A DNA stretch of 40,897 bases from FCB group bacterium (lineage in GTDB: Bacteria; Fidelibacterota; Marinisomatia; SCGC-AAA003-L08; JACNLC01): positions 1 through 40,897 of the forward strand of contig JAADGM010000038.1 in assembly GCA_013152375.1 (NCBI GenBank). Reading direction: 5' to 3'. The translations under genes were made by a program, and so were the position numbers. Every line of letters starts with the position of its first letter. Position 1 is the first letter of the stretch. This document shows positions 23,369 to 32,632 of the stretch, piece by piece. The notes under the pieces are model-generated. The model did no database searches. It saw only the letters and a list, made by a program, of their open reading frames with translations, and had not been told where the DNA came from.

Positions 23369-23985
23369 AAGGCGGCTGACAGTATCATGAGCGGGTGCAG
23401 GCGAGTATTAAGATTCGTTGGAATATCCGTACCCACTTGAAGGAAAACCCCCCGGGCCAGTTTTTTCATCAGATAAATATGAAATTGATTGACCTGCCAA
23501 TTTGTATCGAAAAGTCTCTGCCAGTCAAATTTGATATCATAATGTTTTGCCGGGATACTGCCGGAAATCTGCAGATTAAAATAGCGGTAATCCCCTGAAT
23601 CTCCAAACCTCATACGGTGCATCCCGAACCCGAGGGTAGTTGAATATTGTTTGAGGAGTATATTTTCAGGAAGATAGGACAATCCCGTATTGAGATAAAG
23701 AACCAAATCACCGGTGCTGCTGAAAGGCTGCAAAGCTCCAAAGATCCCGAGATTGGGGGACACCCAGTACGTGCCTGCCAGCCCGGGTTGAGCAGCCCTG
23801 GAATGTGAAAAAACAGAAAAGCTCAATTCAGAAAATTCTTGGGGAGTATCAACGAGAATACTGTAGGACTCGGCAATTCTGGCCTCGTGGCCGCTACCGG
23901 CGGGCAGGAATGAAATCAGACAGATGAATACACTCCAGGCTGCGGTTCCCCTAAGATCAGATAATTCCACGATCACTTTTTTCAA
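23365..23985 (-). CDS. Small outer-membrane-like protein of unknown function
   Basis: A 206-aa protein with a hydrophobic segment near the N-terminus (about residues 15-30, WSVFICLISFLPAGSG) that looks like a signal peptide. Alternating hydrophobic/polar stretches follow (FSELSFSVFSHS, YRYFNLQISGSI, FHIYLMKKLARGVFLQVGTD), suggesting beta strands of a small barrel or lipocalin-like protein. I do not recognise the family. The first 9 codons overlap the lpxA end by 29 nt, which places the ATG inside lpxA; no better start is seen. It is coupled to dxr by ATGA. Its position among Lpx and Bam genes hints at an outer-membrane role. Confidence 0.7.
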   Translation of the reverse strand: MKKVIVELSDLRGTAAWSVFICLISFLPAGSGHEARIAESYSILVDTPQEFSELSFSVFSHSRAAQPGLAGTYWVSPNLGIFGALQPFSSTGDLVLYLNTGLSYLPENILLKQYSTTLGFGMHRMRFGDSGDYRYFNLQISGSIPAKHYDIKFDWQRLFDTNWQVNQFHIYLMKKLARGVFLQVGTDIPTNLNTRLHPLMILSAAL

Positions 23986-24721
23986 TGAAAGTGATAATCT
24001 TGATGAGTTCGGGAGTCATTTCCATTTCAGCCCGGATCTCCTTCAGTGCCTGGGTAACATTGAGATCTGATCTGTAGATACGGGCATAGGCCCTCTTGAT
24101 CTGAGTACGCGTATCCTTGTCAAAACCCCTTCGCCGGAGACCAATGGCATTGATCCCTGCATATTCCATGGGTTCTCCTGATGCCAGAATGTAAGGGGGT
24201 ATATCCTGTACGACTCTGTAGGCTCCCCCCACGAAGGCATGCTCTCCGATCCTGCAAAATTGATGTACGGGCGTGTGGCCGCCGATAGAAACATGATAGC
24301 CGATTTCAACATGTCCTCCCAGGGAAATGCCGTTTGCCAGAATAACTTTATCATCAATGTCACAGTCATGTCCCACATGGACATACGCCATGATGAGGCA
24401 ATCCTTACCGATAGTTGTTTTGCCCCGGGCGTTCGTACCGCGGTTTAATGTGCAGTATTCCCGCAATGTTGTGTTGTCTCCAATTTCCAGGGTAGTCATC
24501 TCTCCGCCAAACTTCAGATCCTGGGGGATCTCACCCAGAATGGCCCCCTGAAAAACACGGCAATTATCGCCGAGGATCGTCCCTTCCTTGATCACAACGT
24601 GGGAGGCAATTTGGCAATTATCGCCGATTTTTGTATTTTTTTCAATGATTGTAAATGGTCCCACTGAGGTGCCGTGACCTAGTTTTGCGGAGGGATCAAT
24701 AATAGCCGTTGCGTGTATCAA
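23957..24721 (-). CDS. lpxA: UDP-N-acetylglucosamine O-acyltransferase
   Basis: A 254-aa LpxA, the first enzyme of lipid A synthesis, which moves a 3-hydroxyacyl chain from ACP to UDP-GlcNAc. The left-handed beta helix of hexapeptide repeats spans residues about 1-185. The catalytic-His region is VHVGHDCDIDD, and GGHTPVHQFCRIGEHAFVGG holds later conserved residues. The C-terminal helical domain has ALKEIRAEM. The start is TTG; two adjacent TTG codons follow the fabZ stop and the second (24721) gives the family-typical MIHATAIID. It directly follows lpxC-fabZ in the same operon. Confidence 0.95.
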   Translation of the reverse strand: MIHATAIIDPSAKLGHGTSVGPFTIIEKNTKIGDNCQIASHVVIKEGTILGDNCRVFQGAILGEIPQDLKFGGEMTTLEIGDNTTLREYCTLNRGTNARGKTTIGKDCLIMAYVHVGHDCDIDDKVILANGISLGGHVEIGYHVSIGGHTPVHQFCRIGEHAFVGGAYRVVQDIPPYILASGEPMEYAGINAIGLRRRGFDKDTRTQIKRAYARIYRSDLNVTQALKEIRAEMEMTPELIKIITFIEKSDRGII

Positions 24722-24724
24722 CAA

Positions 24725-26143
24725 TTACTCTCTTTTATCAACAACCGAAGCCATCATCTCCGCCTCAGCCACGACCTGATCGTCAACGTAGGCTTTACCG
24801 GCAATGCGGCAGGTATTCATTCTGAACTTAAGGAGCTCGACTTCGAAATAAACCTGGTCACCGGGAATGATGGTCTTGCGAAAACGGGCATTCTTAATGG
24901 CAGTAAAATACATTAATTTCGTCTCCGGATTGGATATCGAATTCAGGATCAGAAAACCACCAGCCTGAGCCATTGCCTCGACAATCAGCACGCCGGGCAT
25001 TACCGGCTGGCCGGGGAAATGCCCCTGGAAAAAGGGCTCGTTAATGGTGACATTTTTCAAGGCATGAACAAGTTTTCCCGGTTCAACGTCCAGTACACGA
25101 TCGATCAGCAGAAAAGGATATCGGTGCGGCAGGATCTGCAGGATGGCATGGATGTCAAACTTGGCTTTTGTGTCCGCCTGGCGGCGTTTTTTGTCCAAAA
25201 TCTTTTTCTGATAAACTTTTTTTATATTCCTGACAAGTTCCACATTTGCCGCATGTCCGCTGCGGGCAGCGATCACATGTCCCCGGATGGGCATCCCCAG
25301 CAGGGCCAGATCACCGATGAGATCGAGCACTTTGTGTCGTACCGGTTCATTCGAAAATCGAAGTTTTACACCGTTGAGCATACCATTTTCGCCGGTGAAG
25401 ATATCCGATTTGATCTTGAACATTTTTCGGATGGTCTCAAGTTCATCTTCACGAACTTCCCGATCGAGAAAAACCAGGGCATTATCGATACCACCACCCT
25501 GTATGAGCCCCAGTTCCTTAAGCTCTTTTATTTCTGAAAAGAAGCAAAAAGTTCTTGCCGGAGCGATCATGTGGACGAAATCCTCTTCCAGAGAATATAT
25601 GGCCGTATATTGCGTTCCCAGTGATTTAAAGTGATAATCCGTCATAAACGTAATTCGGAAACGATCCGACGGAAGTACATGAATATCCACACCTCTTTCA
25701 GGTTCGCTGTAGGTGATGGTTCTGTCAATGATGAGTTCTTCACGGTGTGCGTTTTGTTCTTCAATTCCAGCTGCAATCAACAAATCCACAAAGGGTTTGG
25801 CGCTGCCGTCCATAACCGGCGGTTCTTTGTTGGTCATTTCGATGAGAACATTATCTATTTGCAATCCGCTAACGGCTGCAAGGACATGCTCAACGGTATG
25901 GATCCGATTGCCGTTTTGACCAATCGTTGTTCCTCTGGAAATGTCGATCACATGATCGATATCAGCCAGGATCTCCGGACAATCCGGAAGATCCTTACGT
26001 TCGAAGCGGATTCCCGTATTGGGTGCTGCGGGCTTAAAAATGATTGTGGATTCGACACCGGTGTGAAGTCCGACCCCGCTGATGCTCATCTCTTTACGGA
26101 TGGTCCTCTGATATTTGGAGTGTTGATAGGTCTTGTCCGACAC
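24725..26143 (-). CDS. lpxC: Bifunctional LpxC-FabZ: UDP-acyl-GlcN deacetylase / 3-hydroxyacyl-ACP dehydratase
   Basis: A 472-aa fusion. Residues about 10-300 are LpxC, the zinc deacetylase that commits to lipid A, with [38 protein letters not shown] and [17 protein letters not shown] (zinc ligands His, His, Asp and the catalytic His). Residues about 325-472 are FabZ, which dehydrates 3-hydroxyacyl-ACP, with [14 protein letters not shown] and [18 protein letters not shown] (catalytic His and Glu). The fusion is known from Bacteroidetes and relatives and joins two enzymes competing for hydroxyacyl-ACP flux. The start is GTG with AGGAG 5 nt upstream, 2 nt after the lpxD stop. Confidence 0.96.
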   Translation of the reverse strand: MSDKTYQHSKYQRTIRKEMSISGVGLHTGVESTIIFKPAAPNTGIRFERKDLPDCPEILADIDHVIDISRGTTIGQNGNRIHTVEHVLAAVSGLQIDNVLIEMTNKEPPVMDGSAKPFVDLLIAAGIEEQNAHREELIIDRTITYSEPERGVDIHVLPSDRFRITFMTDYHFKSLGTQYTAIYSLEEDFVHMIAPARTFCFFSEIKELKELGLIQGGGIDNALVFLDREVREDELETIRKMFKIKSDIFTGENGMLNGVKLRFSNEPVRHKVLDLIGDLALLGMPIRGHVIAARSGHAANVELVRNIKKVYQKKILDKKRRQADTKAKFDIHAILQILPHRYPFLLIDRVLDVEPGKLVHALKNVTINEPFFQGHFPGQPVMPGVLIVEAMAQAGGFLILNSISNPETKLMYFTAIKNARFRKTIIPGDQVYFEVELLKFRMNTCRIAGKAYVDDQVVAEAEMMASVVDKRE

Positions 26144-26145
26144 CC

Positions 26146-27171
26146 TTACTCCTTTCCCGTACCTTTAATGATCTGTGCTTCCAGCGTGCGAATGCGTTTC
26201 ATGAGTTCCGGCAGGCGATTAATGATCACATCCTGCCTCAGCCGGGACTTGTGATCCCTTGCAGGAATACCGGAAACGAACGATCCCGGTTTCAGTGAAT
26301 TGAACACTGCAGTCTTCGAGGCAATAACACAGCGGTCGCCGATGGTAATATGATCCACAATCCCCACCTGTCCCGCTATGGTAACATAGTCACCGATCGT
26401 CGTACTTCCTGCAACTCCCAATTGAGCTGCGAAGAGGCAATGTTTACCAATACTCGCATTGTGCCCGATCTGTATCAGATTGTCCAGCTTTGTACCGTCT
26501 CCGATAATGGTATCTTTAAAAGTGCCTCTGTCGATTGTACAATTGGCTCCAATCCAGACATCGTTGCCGATTCTCACCGTGCCGATCTGTGGGATTTTCC
26601 GATGTTTACCCTCCACGGTTACCCAGCCAAATCCGTCCGCCCCGATGACCGTACCGGCATCAATCGTGACATTATTCCCCACGATCACTCCGTCGTACAG
26701 TGTGACATTGGCATGTATAGTAACGTTTTTCCCCAATATACATTTTGATCCCACATAGGAACCGGAACCGATATAACACCCATCACCTGCGATGACACCA
26801 TCAGCAACAACCGCCAAAGGAGCGATAGTCACATGGTCGCCCAGGGATGCTTTGCCGATGCTGGCTTTTTTATCCACGCCTGACGGATATTCAGGTCTTT
26901 CACTGAACATTTCCAGAACTCGGGCAAAACCGTAAACGGGATTTCCGACTTTTATAAGGGTCTTCCCGTTAGCAGGTAAATCAAAATCAGAATTGACGAT
27001 GACGACCGAAACCCTGGAGGTGTTGAAGTACCTGAAATAAGACGGGCCGGAAAGAAATGAAATTTTTCCATCTACGCCATTTTCGAGTTCACAGACGCCG
27101 TTGACCACAAGGTCCGGATCACCAACAATCTCTCCTTTGAGAGATTCCGCGATTTGTGAAACAGTTATCAA
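26146..27171 (-). CDS. lpxD: UDP-3-O-(3-hydroxyacyl)glucosamine N-acyltransferase
   Basis: A 341-aa LpxD, the third step of lipid A synthesis. The N-terminal uridine-binding domain (about residues 1-95) begins [17 protein letters not shown]. The left-handed beta helix of hexapeptide repeats runs to about residue 310 and contains DGFGWV and [18 protein letters not shown], with the catalytic His region. The C-terminal helix ([16 protein letters not shown]) completes the trimer. The start is TTG behind a weak AAAG; no ATG is near. It lies 3 nt after skp and 2 nt before lpxC-fabZ. Confidence 0.95.
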   Translation of the reverse strand: MITVSQIAESLKGEIVGDPDLVVNGVCELENGVDGKISFLSGPSYFRYFNTSRVSVVIVNSDFDLPANGKTLIKVGNPVYGFARVLEMFSERPEYPSGVDKKASIGKASLGDHVTIAPLAVVADGVIAGDGCYIGSGSYVGSKCILGKNVTIHANVTLYDGVIVGNNVTIDAGTVIGADGFGWVTVEGKHRKIPQIGTVRIGNDVWIGANCTIDRGTFKDTIIGDGTKLDNLIQIGHNASIGKHCLFAAQLGVAGSTTIGDYVTIAGQVGIVDHITIGDRCVIASKTAVFNSLKPGSFVSGIPARDHKSRLRQDVIINRLPELMKRIRTLEAQIIKGTGKE

Positions 27172-27174
27172 TCT

Positions 27175-27702
27175 TTATTCATTTGTGCCTGGGACAGAGG
27201 CCTTTCTAAGTTCTTCCAGCACAGCTTCTGTCATGTCATGAGAATCCAAAGCGTAAACAATTGCACCGGAATTTGCATCCAAAATGTAATCATATCCGCG
27301 TTCAGCACCAACTACTTTTATGGCGGCGTCAATTTTTGCAAGAATGGGTTTCAGCAGCTCGTTTTGTTTCTTATAGATTTCGCCGTTAGGGCCGAATTTT
27401 TCCATCTGATAATTCTGTACGCGCGTTTCGAGGTCGTTGATTTCATTCTGTTTTTCAACCCTTTTGGATTCGCTGTACAACAAGCGCTGTTTTTCAAAAT
27501 TTGCTTTCAGGCTGTCTAGTTTTTGAGTCAGTTGGTTAAATTGTACTTCAAGGGCACGCTGTTCTTTTTCAAGTTCAGCCTGAACCGGAGGTACTTCCGA
27601 ATACTGGCTCATGATTGCATTGGAGTCAATGTATCCAATCTTCATTTCTGCCAGCAAGACAACCGGCAAAGCAATACACAGTATGATTAAGATCCGTTTC
27701 AT
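27175..27702 (-). CDS. skp: Skp/OmpH-family periplasmic chaperone
   Basis: A 175-aa protein with a signal peptide (about residues 1-18, MKRILIILCIALPVVLLA). The OmpH domain begins KIGYIDSNAIMSQYSE, followed by a long charged coiled coil (about 35-110, EKEQRALEVQFNQLTQKLDS) forming the tentacles. The compact end holds ILDANSGAIVYA. It forms a trimer that binds unfolded outer-membrane proteins in the periplasm and hands them to BamA, the gene just upstream in the operon. A GGAG motif is present but about 14 nt from the ATG, longer than usual. Confidence 0.92.
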   Translation of the reverse strand: MKRILIILCIALPVVLLAEMKIGYIDSNAIMSQYSEVPPVQAELEKEQRALEVQFNQLTQKLDSLKANFEKQRLLYSESKRVEKQNEINDLETRVQNYQMEKFGPNGEIYKKQNELLKPILAKIDAAIKVVGAERGYDYILDANSGAIVYALDSHDMTEAVLEELRKASVPGTNE

Positions 27703-27728
27703 AGTATTTACTTTTTCTCCTTATTTAG

Positions 27729-30152
27729 TTAAAAAGGCATTCCAAATAACAGATGATAGTTCCAACCCTGTGGTTTTTTATCCACATCGTAAATGGTATC
27801 ATCAAATCCATATCCCATATCAAATCCCAGCATACCAAGCATCGGCATATACATCCGAATTCCCATGCCGGCCGAGCGGTAGAGTTTGAAAGGATCTACC
27901 GAATTAAAATTCTCCCAGACGTTGCCCGCTTCCCCGAAAACCAGTCCGTAAACAGTGGGGCTTTCAGAAAAAGGAAATCTAAGTTCCAGCGAATATTTCA
28001 GCAGGACGTTACCGCCACGGGGACTGAAAGTACCGATGGGTCCAATCGTATTATCATCATAACCGCGCAGCATTTCACCATAGGGTATCCCGCTGCCGCC
28101 AAGTAAAAAACGTGCGCTGGGCGGTATAACGGACCGCTGACTTCCGGAAACGTGAATCTCCTTAATTACCCCTGCTTTCAGTTTCTGATGGAGTACGAAT
28201 TTACCAACAGTGGGATTAAACCAGTCAAAGGTAAATTCATGCTTATGATAATCTTCGTCGCCCCCGAGGATAGAACCGGAAAAAGTGGTTGTCCAGCTAA
28301 ACAGGGACCCATCAGTTGGAAATTCGGGGTGGTTTCTGCTGTCCCGGGTGACATTTTGTGTAATCGATCGCCCGGAGGTGATGAAATAAGGTCTTCCGTC
28401 AGAACCGACCTTAATCAGGCTTTCGATACCGGTTCCGAAATATTCTGTAAGGTCGGACTGGCTCGAGGCATAATAACTTGTGTTAGAGGCCCTCAGAACC
28501 CAGGAGCCCCGGAAATAGCGGTCCGGCCATTTAAATCGCCGCCCCACACGCAGGGATCCACCTGAGTTATTGATATCAAAGGGATAATAATTCCCCTGTC
28601 CCTGTCCGCGTTCAGAGTAATACAGAGAGACACCGAAAAGATTCGGCGTATCAAAAACCCAGGGGTTTGTAAATCCCAGGGATAAAGACTGGTAGCTGGC
28701 GACATTTGACGAGTTCGTATAGTAATAGTTCGATGAATTCTGGCTGCCGGACCCAATTCCTCTTTGATAATTAAACGAAAGGTTTTCTCCTCTGCCCCTG
28801 AAGTTCCGCAGCTCAATTCCACCGCCACCGGTAAAACCGTAAGTTTTATTATAGCTCAGAGAGAAATTTGCCCGGTCAGCACTTTTCTCTTTGACATCAA
28901 TCGTGATGTCAATCTGGTCCTCACTTACCGGCAGAACATTTGGCACAACCGTTTCAAAATAGTCCAGCATGATGATATCTCTGTAGCTGTCCAGCAGCTT
29001 CTTGCGGTTGAATATTTCTCCCGGCACAACCCTCAACTCGCGACGGATCACATTTTCGTGAGTTCGGTCATTGCCGGAGATGAGAATTTTTCTGATTTTG
29101 ACAATCTGGTTTTCGGTAATAAGGAAGTGAACATCAAGAGAATCTTCGCCAATGGGCGTGATCTCTGGGGTTAACTGGAAATAGAAATATCCCTCATCCA
29201 TATAGAGCGGATTAACCCGTTCAGATAAAGCCGTTTGAAATTGTTCTTCGTTGTACACGTCTCCTTTATAGATATCCAGGCGGGCAGACAATTCTTCGTC
29301 GGAGTGAATGATGTTGCCTTCCCAGGTGATATTGCGGAAATAATATTTGGGGCCTTCGTACAGGTCCAGATTAATGGCGAGACCCTTATGATCCTCGCGG
29401 GGAGCGACCTCATCCTTTAGAATTCTGAAGTCCCGGAACCCTTTCCGGCGGTAAAAACTTTTTAATTTACCTTTATCTTCATCGTATTTTGTTTCATCAA
29501 ACTTACCCCGCCAAGGCAGGTAGATATGCCAGGGTTTTGTACTTTTGAACTGACGTAAAAGTCTATAATCGGAAAATTCTTCATTGCCAGAAAAGTTAAT
29601 CTCCTTTATTTTCATTTTTTTGTGTTCTTTAATTGTGAAAACAAGAATACGGGAGAATTTTAAATCACCTTTAACAAGTTCGGTACTAATTTCAACATCA
29701 TGATAGTGACGGTCATGATATTCTTCCCGGATTTTTTTCTCCGCCAGAAAAACGTCATAATCCGAGATGATCTGGCCCGGAATGAGGCCAATGGCATCTT
29801 TAAGAGTGGTGTTTGACAGTTTTTTATTGCCGTTAAATTTAACTTCGGCAAGAATCGGCAATTCCTCTACGACGATCCGGAGACTGACACCTTCGTCGGT
29901 TTCTTCGTCAACGTAAACTTCCAGATTTCCAAAGCGGTTCAGTTTCCAAAGTGTTTTAAGACTCTTCTGAATATCTTCCATATCAATCTCTCGGCCGACG
30001 TAAAGTCTGGAGCTGCGGATGATATCTTCAGCAGATAGTCTCTCATTCCCCTCAACTTTTACAGCTGTGATCTTAACTTTTTGCACCTGCCCAAGACCGG
30101 TTGTGACCAGAATGAGAAAGAGCCAGGCTATATTGAGATACTTAGTCAACAA
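27729..30152 (-). CDS. bamA: Outer-membrane protein assembly factor BamA
   Basis: An 807-aa Omp85 protein with a signal peptide (about residues 1-21). Five POTRA domains lie at about 24-420, with boundaries suggested by VKVEGNERLSAEDI, VKFNGNKKLSNTTL, INFSGNEEFSDYRL, ITWEGNIIHSDEEL and ILISGNDRTHENVI. A 16-strand beta barrel from about 430 contains the LRGYDDN motif of loop 6 and ends with Phe (FGMPF) as the barrel-end signal. It inserts outer-membrane proteins. The start is one of two adjacent TTG codons (30152/30149); an in-frame stop just upstream rules out an earlier ATG. It overlaps the uppS end by 11 nt. Confidence 0.96.
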   Translation of the reverse strand: MLTKYLNIAWLFLILVTTGLGQVQKVKITAVKVEGNERLSAEDIIRSSRLYVGREIDMEDIQKSLKTLWKLNRFGNLEVYVDEETDEGVSLRIVVEELPILAEVKFNGNKKLSNTTLKDAIGLIPGQIISDYDVFLAEKKIREEYHDRHYHDVEISTELVKGDLKFSRILVFTIKEHKKMKIKEINFSGNEEFSDYRLLRQFKSTKPWHIYLPWRGKFDETKYDEDKGKLKSFYRRKGFRDFRILKDEVAPREDHKGLAINLDLYEGPKYYFRNITWEGNIIHSDEELSARLDIYKGDVYNEEQFQTALSERVNPLYMDEGYFYFQLTPEITPIGEDSLDVHFLITENQIVKIRKILISGNDRTHENVIRRELRVVPGEIFNRKKLLDSYRDIIMLDYFETVVPNVLPVSEDQIDITIDVKEKSADRANFSLSYNKTYGFTGGGGIELRNFRGRGENLSFNYQRGIGSGSQNSSNYYYTNSSNVASYQSLSLGFTNPWVFDTPNLFGVSLYYSERGQGQGNYYPFDINNSGGSLRVGRRFKWPDRYFRGSWVLRASNTSYYASSQSDLTEYFGTGIESLIKVGSDGRPYFITSGRSITQNVTRDSRNHPEFPTDGSLFSWTTTFSGSILGGDEDYHKHEFTFDWFNPTVGKFVLHQKLKAGVIKEIHVSGSQRSVIPPSARFLLGGSGIPYGEMLRGYDDNTIGPIGTFSPRGGNVLLKYSLELRFPFSESPTVYGLVFGEAGNVWENFNSVDPFKLYRSAGMGIRMYMPMLGMLGFDMGYGFDDTIYDVDKKPQGWNYHLLFGMPF

Positions 30153-30873
30153 CCTGTTCGCTTATTTTACCGAATCTTCTCTCGCGGCATTGGAAATCTT
30201 CAATAGCTTTAACGAGATCCCTTTTTGAAAAGGAAGGCCAGTATGTTTCTGTGAAATATAGCTCTGTGTAGGCCAACTGCCATAATAGAAAGTTGCTGAC
30301 GCGGAACTCTCCTCCTGTTCTGATCAACAAGTCAGGATCCGGTAGGTCGCTTGTATAGAGATGTGATGCGATTAGATTCTTATCGATTTGGTTCAGCCGC
30401 AGACTGCCGGATTTATATGCTTCGGCAATTTGCTTAACCGCTTTAGAAATTTCCTGACGGCTTCCATAATTAAATGCAAGATTCAGAACGAGTCCGGTAT
30501 TGTTTGCGGTATATTCCATTCCCCCTTTAAGTTCAGTCAGTACCGAATCCGGTAATTGTTCAAAATCTCCAATGGCCATGAACCGGACATTATTTTTATT
30601 CAGGTTTTCGATTTCTTCGTGCAGAGAGCGGATGAAAAGATTCATCAGGGCGTTGACTTCCCGCTTTGGGCGTTTCCAGTTTTCTGCTGAAAAGGTGTAC
30701 ATCGTGAGAAATTTTACTCCAAGTTCTCCGCTGGCCCGGGTAACTCTCCTGACAGCCCGCACACCTTCCTGATGTCCCGCGATACGAGGCAGCCCCCGGG
30801 ATTTTGCCCACCGCCCATTACCATCCATGATAATTGCAATGTGTTTTGGAATACTGTTAGTATCTAATTTAAT
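30142..30873 (-). CDS. uppS: Undecaprenyl diphosphate synthase with a non-canonical start
   Basis: A cis-prenyltransferase making the C55 carrier for peptidoglycan and LPS sugars. MDGNGRWAKSRG with the catalytic Asp, TMYTFSAENWKRP, LAFNYGSRQEI and PDLLIRTGGEFRVSNFLLWQ are the family motifs. The track starts at the ATG of MDGNGRWA (30828), but the conserved strand before it is encoded in frame: SIPKHIAII precedes MDG. Back to the in-frame TAA (30907-30909) there is no ATG, GTG, TTG or CTG. The ATT at 30873 gives (M)KLDTNSIPKH and 243 residues, a usual length; ATT at 30882 is an alternative. No good Shine-Dalgarno is seen. A base error could also explain it. Confidence 0.85.
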   Translation of the reverse strand: MKLDTNSIPKHIAIIMDGNGRWAKSRGLPRIAGHQEGVRAVRRVTRASGELGVKFLTMYTFSAENWKRPKREVNALMNLFIRSLHEEIENLNKNNVRFMAIGDFEQLPDSVLTELKGGMEYTANNTGLVLNLAFNYGSRQEISKAVKQIAEAYKSGSLRLNQIDKNLIASHLYTSDLPDPDLLIRTGGEFRVSNFLLWQLAYTELYFTETYWPSFSKRDLVKAIEDFQCRERRFGKISEQVVD

Positions 30874-31104
30874 ATTTTGAATAGCTCTAAATGACGAATA
30901 TGTTAATTATTTAGCCCGGTAAATTACCCATAAATAACCTAAATTATTCATTCTAATGTTGCCGGGAACTTTCACCTCAGAAAGGGTGCCTTCTGCGCTG
31001 GAATGCCATTTGGTCTTTTCAATGGATAGGTTCGATAAGGTTATACGTAACTGCGTTGTGAAACATCCCACAGCATACGTTCCCTAACGGCCTGTGTTCC
31101 CGAA

Positions 31105-32163
31105 TTATCCTTCCACCAGCTGCAGGATCTGATCTTTTATTTTGGAGTAAATAGCCGAAATAGGTGACTCCGGGTACTGCAAAACATAAGGGTGACCAGT
31201 ATCCGTTGAGAGGGCAATTTCGGGGGTCAGATAAATCTTCCCCAAAAGCGGAACATCCAGACGCTGACTTTCATCCTGGCCGCCTCTGCCGGGAAAAATT
31301 TCCGTTATTTCATTGCATTTCGGGCACAAAAAATGGGTCATATTCTCGACGATTCCCAAGACGGGAACATTAACCTTTCTGAACATATCGGCGCCCTTTT
31401 TCACATCCAAAACAGCCAGTTTCTGCGGTGTCGTGACGATGACGGCTCCGGAGAGGGAAAATTTCTGTACCAGCGTCAGCTGCACATCTCCGGTTCCCGG
31501 AGGAAGATCCAGAATGAGGTAATCCAGATCCTCCCAGAGGACATCCTCAAAGAATTGTTCCGTCATCCGTGCTACCAGGGGACCTCTCCAGATAGTCGGA
31601 GCAGAATTCCCACTGATGAAACCGAAAGACATCAATTGCATACCGTATTTTTTTAGGGGAATGATCTTTTTCTCACTGGTGACTTTTGGGGTTTCCCCTA
31701 TTCCCACAACCATTGGCAAACTGGGGCCGTAAATGTCCAGGTCCAGGATTCCGACTTTTCGACCGAGGCTCAAGCTGGCGGCAAGATTAACGGCAACAGT
31801 CGATTTTCCCACACCTCCTTTACCACTTGCGACGGCGATGACATGTTTCACTCCCGGTAATTTCCTGGGTGTCGCTGAGGAAGGATCATTTTGGTTTGGA
31901 GCGGGCGTGTTCCCGGCGGACCGGGGTGCATCGAAAGACAGTCTGACGGACTTAAAATCACCTTTAGATTTGAGGGTTTCCTGAATCTTCCTGACCAATT
32001 CCTTTATGACATGTTCTTTTTCGCTGCCGATGGCCAGTGTGATCTCTACTTCGTCTTCCTGCACGGACAGGGCTTTGATCATCCCGAAGGACACAATATC
32101 CCGGGAAAAGCCCGGATATTTTATCGTTTTGAGGATTTCCAGTATGGATTCTTCTCGCGTCAT
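31105..32163 (-). CDS. apbC: Mrp/ApbC-family Fe-S cluster carrier ATPase
   Basis: An approximately 352-aa protein. The N-terminal MIP18/DUF59 domain (about residues 1-75) is joined by a Pro/Ser linker to a ParA/NBP35-type P-loop ATPase. ATPase motifs are SGKGGVGKSTVAVNLAA (deviant Walker A), DLDIYGPS, LDLPPGTGDVQLTL and CPKC, the pair that bridges a Fe-S cluster between subunits. It loads Fe-S clusters onto apoproteins in the cytosol. The track uses TTG 32178, but AAGGA lies 4 nt before the ATG at 32163, which is preferred. A ferredoxin gene lies upstream on the same strand, a plausible client. Confidence 0.92.
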   Translation of the reverse strand: MTREESILEILKTIKYPGFSRDIVSFGMIKALSVQEDEVEITLAIGSEKEHVIKELVRKIQETLKSKGDFKSVRLSFDAPRSAGNTPAPNQNDPSSATPRKLPGVKHVIAVASGKGGVGKSTVAVNLAASLSLGRKVGILDLDIYGPSLPMVVGIGETPKVTSEKKIIPLKKYGMQLMSFGFISGNSAPTIWRGPLVARMTEQFFEDVLWEDLDYLILDLPPGTGDVQLTLVQKFSLSGAVIVTTPQKLAVLDVKKGADMFRKVNVPVLGIVENMTHFLCPKCNEITEIFPGRGGQDESQRLDVPLLGKIYLTPEIALSTDTGHPYVLQYPESPISAIYSKIKDQILQLVEG

Positions 32164-32265
32164 AACATCCTTAATCAATTGCTTAATTACAATGCAAACG
32201 GCTACCCGACAGAGGCCGGACAGCCGTTTGTAGATTGAATTTGATCTTACGTATCGACGGGGTTA

Positions 32266-32547
32266 TCAGCCGTCGTAGTCAACTCCGAAATGCTCGTAGT
32301 TTTTCTTAATCCAGTGTTTCCATTCATCTGGAACGGCATCTTCTTCAAAAATGGCCTCTACAGGACATTCAGGCTCGCAGGCTCCGCAGTCAATGCATTC
32401 TTCCGGATTAATATAAAGCGTATGACCCGTGGGATCATCACCTTTTTCCCAGCTGTCATCATCAGGGTGAATACAATCAACAGGGCATACTTCAACACAG
32501 GCCGTATCGCAAGTACCAAAACAAGGTTCACAAATAATGTAAGCCAT
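32266..32547 (-). CDS. 7Fe-type ferredoxin
   Basis: A 93-aa cytosolic electron carrier. The N-terminal cluster region is YIICEPCFGTCDTACVEVCP and the second is EECIDCGACEPECPVEAIF. The pattern and the C-terminal helix (VPDEWKHWIKKNYEHFG) match Thermus/Azotobacter-type ferredoxins with one [3Fe-4S] and one [4Fe-4S] cluster. Extra Cys residues in the first motif could allow a second [4Fe-4S] cluster. AAGGAGATG lies just before the ATG. Two perfect palindromes in the upstream 85 bp might be operators. Confidence 0.93.
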   Translation of the reverse strand: MAYIICEPCFGTCDTACVEVCPVDCIHPDDDSWEKGDDPTGHTLYINPEECIDCGACEPECPVEAIFEEDAVPDEWKHWIKKNYEHFGVDYDG

Positions 32548-32565
32548 TTACATCTCCTTATGATC

Positions 32566-32580
32566 GAAAATTAAATTTTC
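32566..32580 (-). promoter_or_regulatory. Palindrome upstream of the ferredoxin gene
   Basis: GAAAATTAAATTTTC is a perfect 7+1+7 palindrome ending 18 bp before the ferredoxin ATG, just upstream of its Shine-Dalgarno. It could be an operator or part of the leader; AT-rich palindromes also arise by chance. Confidence 0.25.
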
Positions 32581-32619
32581 ATTTTAGTATTAAAAATCGG
32601 TCTAAAAACCGACCGGAAA

Positions 32620-32632
32620 AGTTACGGTAACT
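32620..32632 (-). promoter_or_regulatory. Second palindrome upstream of the ferredoxin gene
   Basis: AGTTACGGTAACT is a perfect 6+1+6 palindrome about 73 bp upstream of the ferredoxin start, at a promoter-like distance. The half-site AGTTAC is not one I can assign to a known regulator. Confidence 0.25.

Noticed and set aside
25019-25537. 172-aa plus-strand ORF opposite lpxC-fabZ
   Set aside because: Antisense shadow; no domain.
25631-26254. 207-aa plus-strand ORF opposite lpxC and lpxD
   Set aside because: Crosses the lpxD-lpxC junction in antisense; composition is that of a shadow frame.
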